From positions 124,001 to 188,000 of the forward strand of contig NZ_JAAMFJ010000001.1 in NCBI RefSeq assembly GCF_018437235.1: a stretch of 64,000 bases of DNA. Reading direction: 5' to 3'. This document shows positions 17,198 through 25,617 of the stretch, piece after piece; position 1 is the stretch's first letter, and each line of letters begins with the position of its first letter. The notes below the pieces were generated by a model. That model made no database searches. It was given only the letters and a program-made list of their open reading frames with translations, and had not been told where the DNA came from. Source of the DNA: Fructobacillus papyrifericola. GTDB lineage: Bacteria; Bacillota; Bacilli; Lactobacillales; Lactobacillaceae. The position numbers and the translations under genes were made by a program.

Positions 17198-17226
17198 AGT
17201 GTAACAGTAATAAACGGACTTGTCTG
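17198..17226 (-). promoter_or_regulatory. Promoter of the purine permease
   Basis: Minus strand: CAGACA (17226-17221), 17-base spacer, TACACT (17203-17198). The weak -35 fits a promoter that needs an activator; the PurBox pair lies just upstream. Confidence 0.5.
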
Positions 17227-17251
17227 ATAAAAAATTAGAAAATAAAGGATA

Positions 17252-17294
17252 AAATACGAACAATGTAAAGGAATTTAACGAAATGTTCAGATTT
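17252..17294. promoter_or_regulatory. Double PurBox (PurR operator)
   Basis: Two inverted 13-base elements compared with AWWWCCGAACWWT: AAATACGAACAAT on the plus strand (17252-17264, one mismatch) and AAATCTGAACATT on the minus strand (17282-17294, one mismatch), 17 bases apart. This spacing and opposite orientation are what Bacillus PurR control regions show. The boxes lie about 67 and 97 bases upstream of the predicted permease transcription start, close to the activating PurBox position known in Lactococcus. Confidence 0.8.
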
Positions 17295-17387
17295 TATTCG
17301 AAAATTTCCCTTGCTGGAAGTGGAAGGGGGGACTTTTTCAATCCCACTGGTCGGGCATGAAGTTTTTTTCTTTTAAAGCGCCTTTCT

Positions 17388-17417
17388 TTGCCAGCTTAGG
17401 CTCGACTGGGCTATAAT
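17388..17417 (+). promoter_or_regulatory. Promoter of the pepA-ftsW-coaD operon
   Basis: TTGCCA, 18-base spacer, TATAAT (17412-17417); the start codon follows about 32 bases later, behind AGGGGGAC. Confidence 0.7.
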
Positions 17418-17449
17418 AGGGAAAACAAACTTTTTAGGGGGACAAACGG

Positions 17450-18523
17450 ATGGATCAACAGACTTGGGAACGCATTGTGAAGTATACCGAACTGCAGGGG
17501 ACTTCCGGACAGGAAGACGCCGTCTTTAAGGCCTTTGAAAAGGATTTGACCCCCTTGGTTGACCGGGTTGAGAAAAATGGTATGGGCGGTATCTTTGGTG
17601 TCAAAGAGGGTCAAGCTGACGATCCCCGGGTGATGTTTGCTGCCCACCTTGATGAAGTTGGCTTCATGGTGGCAGGCATTTTGCCAACCGGTGCCCTGCA
17701 AGTTGTGGCCCTTGGCGGTTGGAACCCAATGACGGTTCCCGCACATCGCTTCACACTTTTTACCAAAGTCGGCCAGTACCCGGTCGTTTCCTCCTCCGTT
17801 TCACCCCACCTGCTGCGTGGTAAAGCCGGTGGCGCCGCTACCTTGACGATTGACGACATCCTCTTTGATGCCGGGTTTGAATCAAAGGAGCAGGCCGAAG
17901 CCATGGGTGTTCGCCCGGGTGACTTTATCGTGCCAGAAACAAAGACCATCAAGATGGCTAATCCCAACCGGGGCTTGTCAAAGGCCTACGACAACCGTTT
18001 CGGGGTTTCCGCCATTTTGTCGGCCCTGACCGATCTGCAGGGTGTCAAAACGCCAAACACCTTGATCATGGGGGCGAATACGCAAGAAGAAGTCGGTCTT
18101 CGCGGTGCCTTGCCAGCCGTTCAGCAGCAAGCACCCGACCTCTTCTTTGCCGTCGATTCCTCGGCAGCCAACGACCTTGATCAAACGACTGGTCGGCAGG
18201 GACTTTTGGATCAGGGTACCTTGATTCGGGTCTTTGATCCGACGGTTGTGACGTCCCCCCGTTTGAAGGAATTCATTTTGCAAACGGCAGAGGATAATAA
18301 GATTCCTTACCAGTACTTTGTCTCAAAGGGTGGTACCGATGCCGGTGCCGTTCAGAAGTATGGACAGGGGATTCCAGCCGTTGCCCTGGGGGTGGCTTCG
18401 CGCTACATTCACACGCACGAAACCGTTTGGTCGATTCCGGACTTTGACGCAGCCCGTGCCTTGATTGTCGCCCTTTCTAAGAACTTGGATCGGTCCGCCG
18501 TTGATGACATTGTGGGGAAGTAA
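17450..18523 (+). CDS. pepA: M42 family glutamyl/aspartyl aminopeptidase
   Basis: Zinc or cobalt aminopeptidase of the M42 family, which forms tetrahedral dodecamers and trims peptides in the cytoplasm. The 357-residue sequence contains the metal ligands in AAHLDEVGFMV, YDNRFG, the catalytic Glu pair in NTQEEVGLRGA, the Asp in DSSAAND, and the His in RYIHTHE. The stop codon overlaps the start of ftsW (TAATG), so a peptidase leads a cell-division/coenzyme-A operon. Specificity for acidic residues is inferred from homologues. Confidence 0.92.
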   Translation: MDQQTWERIVKYTELQGTSGQEDAVFKAFEKDLTPLVDRVEKNGMGGIFGVKEGQADDPRVMFAAHLDEVGFMVAGILPTGALQVVALGGWNPMTVPAHRFTLFTKVGQYPVVSSSVSPHLLRGKAGGAATLTIDDILFDAGFESKEQAEAMGVRPGDFIVPETKTIKMANPNRGLSKAYDNRFGVSAILSALTDLQGVKTPNTLIMGANTQEEVGLRGALPAVQQQAPDLFFAVDSSAANDLDQTTGRQGLLDQGTLIRVFDPTVVTSPRLKEFILQTAEDNKIPYQYFVSKGGTDAGAVQKYGQGIPAVALGVASRYIHTHETVWSIPDFDAARALIVALSKNLDRSAVDDIVGK

Positions 18524-19707
18524 TGTTTAAGAAACTGCAACGCTTAGATTACTGGATTGCCGTGCCCTTTGCCGTGCTGTCCTTAATCGGAATTGTCATG
18601 GTCTTTTCGGCCACTCAAAACGCTTACCTGGCACCGGTGATGTCCTTTGCCAAGCAGGCGATTTTTGTGTTGGCTGGCTGGTCGGCCGCCTTTTTCACCT
18701 TTAAGATTAACCGGCAGGTGTTGCGGTCTCAGTCACTGTTGAACATGCTCTTGTTTGGGACCACGGTCTTGTTAGTCCTGGCCCGTTTAGCACCGGCCGT
18801 TAACGGGGCTCACGGTTGGATCAATCTGGGTCAGGTAACCTTGCAGCCAGTCGAATTGGCAAAAATCATCTTAATTCTCTACTTTGCCCACTGGTTTTCC
18901 AAGGTTCCTTGGCGGCCCGGAAGGGGCCTCTCGGGCTTCATCCGTTCCTGGTTACAACCAGGTCGTCCAGTTAAGCTGCTTTGGCCAATTGCCATTTTAG
19001 CCTTGACCCTGGCTATGCCCGATATGGGAAACCTCTTTATTACACTGGCCGTGCTCACGCTTTTAGTTCTTGCCTCCGGTGTGAAGCCAAAGGCCAATTT
19101 GATTTTGGTTGTGGTCTTCTTCCTTGCCCTGGCCTTTTTGCCCGAAATCTTCTCCTTCTTTGACTTGAAGGAGTCCTCTTCTTATGCCATCAGACGGTTA
19201 TCGAACTTCGTTGATCCTTGGTATAATATGGACCAGAGTCGGCAGTTACTGTATTCGTACTACGCCATTTCCCACGGTGGCCTCTTTGGTGTCGGGCTGG
19301 GAAATTCATTGATTAAACCCTACTTGCCAGAATCAAACACCGACTTTATCATGGCGGTGGCAGCCGAAGAGCTAGGGGCGGTCTTGGTTGTTGTGGTGCT
19401 TGGCTTGATGATGATTTTGATTGGCCGCCTTGTGCTGATTGGCATTCGGCAAAAGTCCCAGTACAACCGACTCTTTTTGTACGGCCTGGCTGGGCTTCTA
19501 ATCATGCAGTCCTTTGTTAATTTGGGCGGTGTCTTGGGCCTTCTACCCATCACCGGAGTGGTTTTCCCCTTCATTTCCGGGGGAGGTTCCTCCTTTGTCT
19601 TCTTCTCGGCGGCCGTTGGCTACGCCTTGAACATTGCCGCCCAAAACAAGGAACCCGCCCGACCAAATCCGCAGGATGATGCGGCCAGAAGGGAATTGAA
19701 ACGCTAA
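18523..19707 (+). CDS. ftsW: FtsW/RodA-type peptidoglycan glycosyltransferase
   Basis: SEDS-family polymerase, 394 residues, about ten membrane helices. Family marks include NGAHGWINLG, QPVELAKI, NTDFIMAVAAEELG and the C-terminal FISGGGSSF. The downstream ylbG-rsmD-coaD order is that found next to ftsW in Bacillus and Lactobacillus, so FtsW (septal) is preferred over RodA. It overlaps pepA by one base and ylbG by one base. Confidence 0.88.
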   Translation: MFKKLQRLDYWIAVPFAVLSLIGIVMVFSATQNAYLAPVMSFAKQAIFVLAGWSAAFFTFKINRQVLRSQSLLNMLLFGTTVLLVLARLAPAVNGAHGWINLGQVTLQPVELAKIILILYFAHWFSKVPWRPGRGLSGFIRSWLQPGRPVKLLWPIAILALTLAMPDMGNLFITLAVLTLLVLASGVKPKANLILVVVFFLALAFLPEIFSFFDLKESSSYAIRRLSNFVDPWYNMDQSRQLLYSYYAISHGGLFGVGLGNSLIKPYLPESNTDFIMAVAAEELGAVLVVVVLGLMMILIGRLVLIGIRQKSQYNRLFLYGLAGLLIMQSFVNLGGVLGLLPITGVVFPFISGGGSSFVFFSAAVGYALNIAAQNKEPARPNPQDDAARRELKR

Positions 19708-20096
19708 TGTTTGAAATGAAAAAACGACGGGCCCTCTACGTCTACATGAGAGGGCTGAAGCAGGTGAACCAGCTGAAGAAGTTTGGTGAAATTGCTTATA
19801 TTTCCAATAAAATGAACTATGTCGCCCTCTATGTCAACGAGGAATCGGTGGCGGACTTAGTTGAAAAGCTGAAAAAGTATCGTTTCGTGAAAACGGTTAA
19901 GCAGTCGGAACGGCCGGACATTGATCCGGACTTGGGTGACTTGCACGACGACGTCTTCTTTGAGGAATACGATCAGGAGAAAGCTGGCCAAAGGGAAAAT
20001 GAGCAGAAGCCGGCCGAGCAGGTTGATCAGTCGGAACAGCCAGCTCTTGTAACGAATGCAGACAAAACGAACAAGACGGGAAACGAAGGTGAGTAA
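19707..20096 (+). CDS. ylbG: YlbG family protein (DUF2129)
   Basis: 129 residues. The first ~75 residues match the YlbG family (ALYVYMRGLKQVNQLKKFG, then VKTVKQSERPDID), a small cytoplasmic protein of unknown function always found near rsmD/coaD. The remaining 45 residues are a low-complexity acidic/polar tail (Glu, Gln, Lys), longer than in Bacillus. The start overlaps the ftsW stop and the stop abuts the rsmD start. Confidence 0.88.
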   Translation: MFEMKKRRALYVYMRGLKQVNQLKKFGEIAYISNKMNYVALYVNEESVADLVEKLKKYRFVKTVKQSERPDIDPDLGDLHDDVFFEEYDQEKAGQRENEQKPAEQVDQSEQPALVTNADKTNKTGNEGE

Positions 20097-20663
20097 ATGC
20101 GAGTCATTGCTGGACAATTTGGTGGCCTGCGCCTCGAGGCCGTAAAGGGCCGGGCAACTCGGCCCACCACCGATAAAGTCAAGGAAGCCATCTTTTCCAT
20201 GTTGATGCCCTACCTAAACGGCGGCCGGGTTTTGGACCTCTACGCTGGGACCGGTGGCTTAGCCATTGAGGCGATTTCCCGGGGGATGGACGAGGCCGTC
20301 TTGGTCGATAAGCAGGCAGCGGCTTTGGCCGTCATCGAAAAAAACATCGAGAAGACCCATGCAAAGGATGCCTTCACGGTGATTCGTGGGGCGGCTTCAG
20401 CTGTTTTGACCCGTTTAGCTTTGCAGCAGGCGACTTTTGACTTGGTCTTGTTAGACCCGCCCTATGCCAAGGAAAAGTTGAAAGAAGATATCGATAAAAT
20501 GATTTCAAACGGGCTTTTGGAGGACGGCGCTGTGGTCATGATTGAATCCGACCAGGTGGCCGACTTGCCCGAGCCAGATGAACGCCTGGAACTCTTGAAG
20601 CAAAAGGATTACGGGATTACCCGTGTCTCCCTTTACCGCTACGAAATCAAAGGAGCAAAATGA
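20097..20663 (+). CDS. rsmD: 16S rRNA (guanine966-N2) methyltransferase
   Basis: Methylates G966 of 16S rRNA. 188 residues with the start MRVIAGQFGG, RPTTDKVKEAIFSM, the SAM-binding LDLYAGTGGLAIEAISRG and the catalytic DPPY motif (LVLLDPPYAKEK). Directly followed by coaD with an ATGA overlap, as is normal in Firmicutes. Confidence 0.94.
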   Translation: MRVIAGQFGGLRLEAVKGRATRPTTDKVKEAIFSMLMPYLNGGRVLDLYAGTGGLAIEAISRGMDEAVLVDKQAAALAVIEKNIEKTHAKDAFTVIRGAASAVLTRLALQQATFDLVLLDPPYAKEKLKEDIDKMISNGLLEDGAVVMIESDQVADLPEPDERLELLKQKDYGITRVSLYRYEIKGAK

Positions 20664-21139
20664 TGAAAAAAGCCGTTTTTCCAGGATCCTTTGACCCCTT
20701 GACCAACGGGCACTTGGATATTATCACCCGTGCTGCTGACCTCTTTGACGAGGTCGTGGTGGCGGTCGGAAAGAACACCAATAAAAAGGGCCTCTTTGAA
20801 ACCGAGGAGCGCCTGGAACTTGTGCGCCAGGCCGTTTCAGACTTGCCAAACGTGACGGTCGGACAAATCGACGGCCTGACGGTTGATTATATGGAAGAGG
20901 TTGGCGCCCGCTACATCGTTCGCGGCCTTAGAAACTGCAAGGATTTTGAATACGAACGAGACATTGCCGGAGCCAACTCCATCTTAGACGATGTCGAAAC
21001 GGTCCTACTCTTTGCAAAGCCGGAAAACCAAAACATTTCCTCTTCAATGGTCAAAGAAATTTCCAAGCTCTCCTCAAATCGCTTGGAAGCCTTCGTGCCA
21101 CCGGTGGTTGTTAAAGCCCTCCAAGAACATTTCAATTAA
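20660..21139 (+). CDS. coaD: Phosphopantetheine adenylyltransferase
   Basis: Catalyses the penultimate step of coenzyme A synthesis (ATP plus 4'-phosphopantetheine). 159 residues, with FPGSFDPLTNGHLDI at 7-21 (nucleotidyltransferase HxGH-type motif, here NGH) and the C-terminal ISSSMVKE motif (NISSSMVKEIS). Two consecutive ATG codons are present; the first overlaps the rsmD stop, and AAAGGAG precedes it. A terminator closes the operon. Confidence 0.96.
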   Translation: MMKKAVFPGSFDPLTNGHLDIITRAADLFDEVVVAVGKNTNKKGLFETEERLELVRQAVSDLPNVTVGQIDGLTVDYMEEVGARYIVRGLRNCKDFEYERDIAGANSILDDVETVLLFAKPENQNISSSMVKEISKLSSNRLEAFVPPVVVKALQEHFN

Positions 21140-21140
21140 G

Positions 21141-21172
21141 AAAAAGCTTCCGCTACTTCGGAAGCTTTTTTT
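21141..21172 (+). terminator. Terminator after coaD
   Basis: AAAAAGCTTCCG / CGGAAGCTTTTT with a T run. Confidence 0.92.
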
Positions 21173-21209
21173 ATTGCTCAGCCGTGCTATTTTTTAGGAG
21201 GTGGTTGAA

Positions 21210-21908
21210 ATGTTTGATCAAATCGACTGGGAAAGGCTCTTGCCCTGGGCGAAGAAACATTGGAAGGTCCTCGGTCTAGCAGCTTTAGGATTCGTGATTT
21301 TGCTCGCTTTACTGCTGATGATACGACAGCCGAAGGATGCTCAATCAGCTCAGCCTGCCCCGGTGACAGCCGGGGGCAAAGAGCAAAACACAACTGGGAA
21401 AAGTGGAAAAAAGGGGCCAGAAGGAGCCAGTCAGACGAGCAAGTCTGCGATCAAAGTCGACTTGAAGGGAGCAGTTAAAAAGCCCGGGCTTTATACCTTA
21501 GCGAACGGGTCGGTTTTGGCCGACCTTCTTGAAAAGTCCGGTGGCCTGACCAAGGAGGCCGATGCCAACCGCTTCAACCTGGCGCAGCCCTTGGAGGAGG
21601 GGATGGTCGTCTATATACCAAAGGAGGGGGAGGCAGTACCGGACTTTCATAACGTTGGTGCAGTTCCCGGAACCAAAACGACTGGAACTGGAGCGGGCCA
21701 GCAGGGGAGGAATTCGGCTGACAAAGTCCACTTGAACACGGCCAGCCAACAGGAACTCGAATCCCTCTCCGGTGTCGGGCCTAAAAAGGCGGAACAGATT
21801 ATCGCTTACCGAGAGGAACATCCCTTTCAAAAAGTCGATGAATTGAAGGATATTCCGGGAATTGGTCCGAAGCGCTTTGAACAACTAAAGGACAACGTGC
21901 TGCTATGA
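21210..21908 (+). CDS. comEA: Competence protein ComEA (DNA receptor)
   Basis: Membrane-anchored double-strand DNA receptor for transformation. The ATG at 21210 follows AGGAGG by 7 bases. 232 residues: anchor helix at about 20-42, a Gln/Lys/Gly-rich linker, an SLBB domain (about 85-145, with VDLKGAVKKPGLYTL), and a C-terminal helix-hairpin-helix pair (VHLNTASQQELESLSGVGP, then DIPGIGPKRFEQL). Overlaps comEC by four bases. The presence of intact comEA/comEC suggests a complete uptake pathway, though other com genes are outside the window. Confidence 0.94.
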   Translation: MFDQIDWERLLPWAKKHWKVLGLAALGFVILLALLLMIRQPKDAQSAQPAPVTAGGKEQNTTGKSGKKGPEGASQTSKSAIKVDLKGAVKKPGLYTLANGSVLADLLEKSGGLTKEADANRFNLAQPLEEGMVVYIPKEGEAVPDFHNVGAVPGTKTTGTGAGQQGRNSADKVHLNTASQQELESLSGVGPKKAEQIIAYREEHPFQKVDELKDIPGIGPKRFEQLKDNVLL

Positions 21909-24223
21909 AGGACCCCCGCTTTTCCTTTCTGTTGACCCTCCAATTGGCGGCTGTAGCCATGCTAGTTTATCGACAAAATGCAATGACCGAGACGCTTTTG
22001 CTTGCTACGGCGCTGCTCAGCCTTACATTGAATGATCAAAGGCAGCTTTTGTTGCTTTGGCTTTTTACCTTGCTCTTCTTTCTCTATTGTCACTTTGATA
22101 ACCGTCATTTACTGCAGGCCAGTCAGCGCGGATTAGAAACTGGCCCGCAGTCCTTAATCGTTCAGCCCGACCAGTTTCGTCGTTCGGAAGACGGCGTGAT
22201 TTCGGGTCAGGGACGTACGGTGCAGGGGGAAAAGCAGCTCTTCTTTTACCAGGCGAAGAGTCAGGCGGAAATGGATCGTTTTGCTGCGGTAAAAGAGACG
22301 GTTGCCTTTGTGGGAAGTGGTGAAAGCACGCCTGTGATGGGCGCAACTAACGACTATCAATTCGACTTTCGACAGTACTGGCGCAGTCAGAAGGTGACTC
22401 AGCAAGTTCGCTTTGAGCGCCTCGACATCCAGCAGGCGAAGGCTGCCAATCCGCTGTCAGCCGTCATGAATCGCCTGCACGCCTTGCACGCTCGGGCTGC
22501 AAGAATGGCGGATGGTTTGCCTAACCCACTCCGTGATTACGCCCTTTCCCTTTTATTGGCCGCTAAGGGGAGTCAGCTCTATGACAATAACCCCATGATT
22601 GCCGAACTGGGGCTTATCCACCTCTTCGCTCTTTCCGGCCTCCACGTCTCCTTTTTAAGTAACTACTTTCGAAAAGTCTGCCGTCGTCTGCGGATTGACC
22701 GGGAAGTGGCGGACGGTCTCCTAGCGGTTCTCCTGCCACTCTTCTATCTCTTTACGGGTTCACCAAGCGTCCTTTTTCGGGCAACGGTGGCGGGGGAGTT
22801 GCGTATTTTTAGTCAAAACTTCAACCGCCCTCTGGCACCCATTCAGATTTGGTCCTATTCCTTAATTTTGAGTCTGCTACTGGCGCCACAAATTTTACTG
22901 ACCCTGGGTGGCCAGCTCTCCTTTGCCTTGACCTTGGCGGTGACTTTGTCTTCTAAATTGTCTGTGGTTAAGCGAGCCTTCTTCTTGTCCTTGGTGACTT
23001 TTCCGTTGATTGTTTCTTCCCAATACGTCTGGAACCTTTGGCAGACGGTGGCGAACTTGATTGCCATTCCGGTTTTCACCACTCTGGTGCTGCCAGCCAC
23101 GCTTTTGGGCTACAGCCTATCTTTTCTGCCTGTTTTACCAATGCTTTGTAATGGGCTGATTCAGCTCTTTGACAGCGCGGTGGCCCTCTTTGGTCGCTTG
23201 CCCGGGCAGCTGGTGGTTGGAGCCCTGACCTGGCCAATTTTAGTCCTCCTTTTCCTGCTGCCCTTCTCTGCCCTTTCGCTTGACAAGCGGGGAAAAAGGG
23301 CGCTGCTGCTTGCTTGGGTTGTTCTCTTGACTGCTAACTGGCTGATGGTCCGCTTCCCAAGCCATGGTGAATGGACGACTTTTGACATTGGGCAGGGGGA
23401 TGCCGCGGTCTTGATTGAACCAAGGCATCAAACGGTCACCATGATTGATACGGGTGGCAAAGTCCAGTTCGGCCCCCGGCCCCATTTTGAAACCGGTGGC
23501 CCAAAGGATGAGCGAACGCAAGTAAAGGCTTTCAAGCGGGCCAAACAAGAAGAAGGGCTGGCCCGCTCCGTCATCTTGCCATACTTGCACGCCCGAGGCA
23601 TTCGACACATCAACACTCTGGCCCTCTCTCACCAGGACCAAGATCACATTGGCGACAGTCGGGTCATTTTAGAAAACTTCACCGTTGATCGTCTGGTGAT
23701 TCCAGCGGGAATGGCCGAATTACCGGCCTTTCAGAAAAAGATTCAGCCTTATTTGAAGCAGACCAAGGTGGTGGAAGCAACGGACCAGACGACCGTGCCG
23801 AATTGCCCCTTAATCATCCGCTATCCCTTTTTCAGGGGTGAAGCAGGCAACGACGATTCATTGGCCTGGACGGGGCGCTTTGGTGGCCAAAACATTTACA
23901 CGGCCGGTGACTTGGACCGGGATGGTGAGGAGAAAATCTTGGCGAAGTACCCGGACTTTGCCCCGGATATTGTCAAATTCGGCCACCATGGGTCGAAAAC
24001 AGCCACCAGTCCAACCGTTTTTGCCCAGTGGCAGCCCAAAGTCGGCCTGGTGTCAGCCGGGCGCAACTCCCGCTATGGCCACCCCCATCAAGAAGTGTTG
24101 GACGTCGCCAATAAAGAGGGGATGATTGTCTACAGTACGCAGACCCAGGGTATGCTAAGATATAGCTATCAAGGAAAGCATGGACATTTTGAGGTAAGCA
24201 GACATGAACCTTCAGAATCTTAA
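21905..24223 (+). CDS. comEC: Competence protein ComEC (DNA uptake channel)
   Basis: 772-residue channel/nuclease that passes single-stranded DNA across the membrane. The first ~450 residues contain the ComEC membrane domain with ALSGLHVSFL; the C-terminal metallo-beta-lactamase-like domain has DIGQGDAAVLIE, the metal site SHQDQDHIGD and GHHGSKTATSP. Full length and without frame breaks. Its last 20 bases overlap holA. Confidence 0.94.
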   Translation: MKDPRFSFLLTLQLAAVAMLVYRQNAMTETLLLATALLSLTLNDQRQLLLLWLFTLLFFLYCHFDNRHLLQASQRGLETGPQSLIVQPDQFRRSEDGVISGQGRTVQGEKQLFFYQAKSQAEMDRFAAVKETVAFVGSGESTPVMGATNDYQFDFRQYWRSQKVTQQVRFERLDIQQAKAANPLSAVMNRLHALHARAARMADGLPNPLRDYALSLLLAAKGSQLYDNNPMIAELGLIHLFALSGLHVSFLSNYFRKVCRRLRIDREVADGLLAVLLPLFYLFTGSPSVLFRATVAGELRIFSQNFNRPLAPIQIWSYSLILSLLLAPQILLTLGGQLSFALTLAVTLSSKLSVVKRAFFLSLVTFPLIVSSQYVWNLWQTVANLIAIPVFTTLVLPATLLGYSLSFLPVLPMLCNGLIQLFDSAVALFGRLPGQLVVGALTWPILVLLFLLPFSALSLDKRGKRALLLAWVVLLTANWLMVRFPSHGEWTTFDIGQGDAAVLIEPRHQTVTMIDTGGKVQFGPRPHFETGGPKDERTQVKAFKRAKQEEGLARSVILPYLHARGIRHINTLALSHQDQDHIGDSRVILENFTVDRLVIPAGMAELPAFQKKIQPYLKQTKVVEATDQTTVPNCPLIIRYPFFRGEAGNDDSLAWTGRFGGQNIYTAGDLDRDGEEKILAKYPDFAPDIVKFGHHGSKTATSPTVFAQWQPKVGLVSAGRNSRYGHPHQEVLDVANKEGMIVYSTQTQGMLRYSYQGKHGHFEVSRHEPSES

Positions 24224-25199
24224 AGGACAAATTGAACAGCAGGCACTGCCCAACCTTTATTTGGTGACAGGGGAAGAGACGGCCTTGCTGCAAAAGGCCA
24301 AGCGGCTCTTTGCGTCAATCATTCCAGAAGAAGACCAGGAAATGAACTATGCTAGCTACGACTTTGCAGCGGTTGGCTTGGATGATGCCATAGCCGACAT
24401 TACGACACCGCCATTCTTTGGCGACCACCGCGTCGTCATGCTGAACAATCCGACTTTTTTGACGGCGACGGGGAAGTTGACCGATGGCCAGGAGAAGGCT
24501 CTGTTGTCGGTCATTGAGCAGCCAATTCCAGGCAACTTACTGGTGGTTTTTGCCGGAGACCTGAAGCTGGATAAGCGGAAGAAAATCACCAAAACGCTAC
24601 TAAAGGCCGCCGAGAACTTGGATTTACCAAGGTTAAACGAGCGGCAGGTGGCCCAGGCCTTACACGGACTCTTAGAACAACGGGGCTTTCGAATCGAACC
24701 GGCCGCCGAGCAGGAACTCTTGCTGCGGACCCAGGCCTCCTACAGCAAAGTTCTTCAAGAACTGCCCAAGTTGCTGGCCTTTGCCGCCGATAGCAAAGTC
24801 ATTACCCGCCAAGCCGTGGACGACCTGGTTATTAAGGAGTCGACGGCCCAGGCCTTTGACTTGGCCGACCTGGTCTTAAAGGGACAGCGGGAAGCCGCCA
24901 TTCGCACCTACCACGACTTGGTCAAAAACGGGGAAGCTCCCCTCCGCTTGAACGCCCTCTTGCTGGGGCAGTTCCGCTTGCTGTTACAGGTGGCTTCCCT
25001 GCAAGGCTCGGATGCCGAAGCGGGCAAGGCCCTGGGCATTCACCCCTTCCGGGTGAAGTTGGCCCGTCAGGCCCTCCGTACTTATCCTTTGGGTAAAGTC
25101 CGCGACGGCTTTTTGAAAATTCTCGATATGGAAATTCAGATGAAATCCAAGCAGGTCGATCCGCTTTTTCTGTTTGAAACCTTTATGGTGAACTTTTAA
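24204..25199 (+). CDS. holA: DNA polymerase III delta subunit
   Basis: Clamp-loader subunit that opens the sliding clamp. 331 residues; the start has LPNLYLVTGEETALLQKAK, followed by FFGDHRVVMLNNPTFL and the C-terminal collar helices (LGIHPFRVKLARQALRTY). Position downstream of comEC is standard; rpsT, which usually faces holA, is not here. A hairpin terminator follows nine bases after the stop. Confidence 0.93.
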   Translation: MNLQNLKGQIEQQALPNLYLVTGEETALLQKAKRLFASIIPEEDQEMNYASYDFAAVGLDDAIADITTPPFFGDHRVVMLNNPTFLTATGKLTDGQEKALLSVIEQPIPGNLLVVFAGDLKLDKRKKITKTLLKAAENLDLPRLNERQVAQALHGLLEQRGFRIEPAAEQELLLRTQASYSKVLQELPKLLAFAADSKVITRQAVDDLVIKESTAQAFDLADLVLKGQREAAIRTYHDLVKNGEAPLRLNALLLGQFRLLLQVASLQGSDAEAGKALGIHPFRVKLARQALRTYPLGKVRDGFLKILDMEIQMKSKQVDPLFLFETFMVNF

Positions 25200-25207
25200 C
25201 AATAATC

Positions 25208-25254
25208 AAAAAAGAACCCGCTATGGCGCACTGGCGCTGGACGGGTTCTTTTTT
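25208..25254 (+). terminator. Terminator after holA
   Basis: AAAAAAGAACCCG / CGGGTTCTTTTTT with an inner GCGC hairpin. Confidence 0.92.
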
Positions 25255-25294
25255 GGTTATTTAGGCCACAAGGGCTGTTTTTTCTTCAATAACT

Positions 25295-25303
25295 TGTTAT
25301 GTT
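25295..25303 (+). promoter_or_regulatory. Candidate promoter of the type I toxin mRNA
   Basis: Extended -10-like TGT-TATGTT, placing a transcript start near 25310. The -35 region is poor, so this assignment is tentative. Confidence 0.35.
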
Positions 25304-25361
25304 TTTTGTAGCGATGAAGCTTTTTCGAGGGTCGCCTTTCACAATGAAAGGAGGTTAATGG

Positions 25362-25427
25362 ATGATTCTAGTAATCGGATTAACGAAATTTCATGAGAAA
25401 GGAGGCCGGTTAATCAGCAATGGTTAG
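25362..25427 (+). CDS. Leader peptide ORF overlapping the toxin start
   Basis: 21-codon ORF beginning MILVIGLTKFHEKGG. AAAGGAGG at 25347-25354 is 7 bases upstream, the best ribosome site in the region. Its stop codon lies 3 bases past the ATG of the 34-residue hydrophobic peptide, so the two overlap by 8 bases in different frames. The arrangement recalls mok/hok coupling. An alternative 12-codon ORF (25358-25396) starts 4 bases earlier but sits too close to the ribosome site. No sequence family recognised. Confidence 0.45.
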   Translation: MILVIGLTKFHEKGGRLISNG

Positions 25428-25524
25428 CATCATTCTTTTGGTTTTAGCCACTGTGGATGTTAGTATCCACATCATTGAATTTGTCGAAAGACATTTTGAT
25501 GGGCAAAATAAAAAGAACCGTTAA
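25420..25524 (+). CDS. 34-residue hydrophobic peptide, candidate type I toxin
   Basis: Starts MVSIILLVLATVDVSIHI and ends with a polar basic tail DGQNKKNR; about 17-20 residues can span a membrane. Too short for normal gene calling. A second AAAGGAGG (25398-25405) precedes it with a long 14-base gap, so translation may depend on the overlapping leader ORF. Its last codons lie inside a hairpin that terminates a converging antisense RNA. Size, charge layout and antisense overlap fit TxpA/BsrG/Fst-type membrane toxins in architecture; I cannot assign it to a named family from sequence alone. Confidence 0.55.
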   Translation: MVSIILLVLATVDVSIHIIEFVERHFDGQNKKNR

Positions 25525-25547
25525 AGTTTTGGACACCGACGGTTCTT
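25513..25547 (-). terminator. Terminator of the antisense RNA
   Basis: 9-bp stem; on the minus strand it is followed by TTTTTATTTTG, on the plus strand by only two T residues, so it works mainly on the minus strand. Confidence 0.75.
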
Positions 25548-25588
25548 AACATGAACTAAAGGCGACCACCGTGTAAGCGGCATCGCGG

Positions 25589-25617
25589 GGAGCTGAACTG
25601 CTACTCAGCTCCTTTTT
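25589..25617 (+). terminator. Terminator of the toxin mRNA
   Basis: Perfect 8-bp stem GGAGCTGA / TCAGCTCC followed by five T residues; the plus transcript would be about 308 nt. Confidence 0.85.

Noticed and set aside
17158-17250. Purine riboswitch upstream of the permease
   Set aside because: The conserved riboswitch core is not found on the minus strand; the PurBox pair explains purine control instead.
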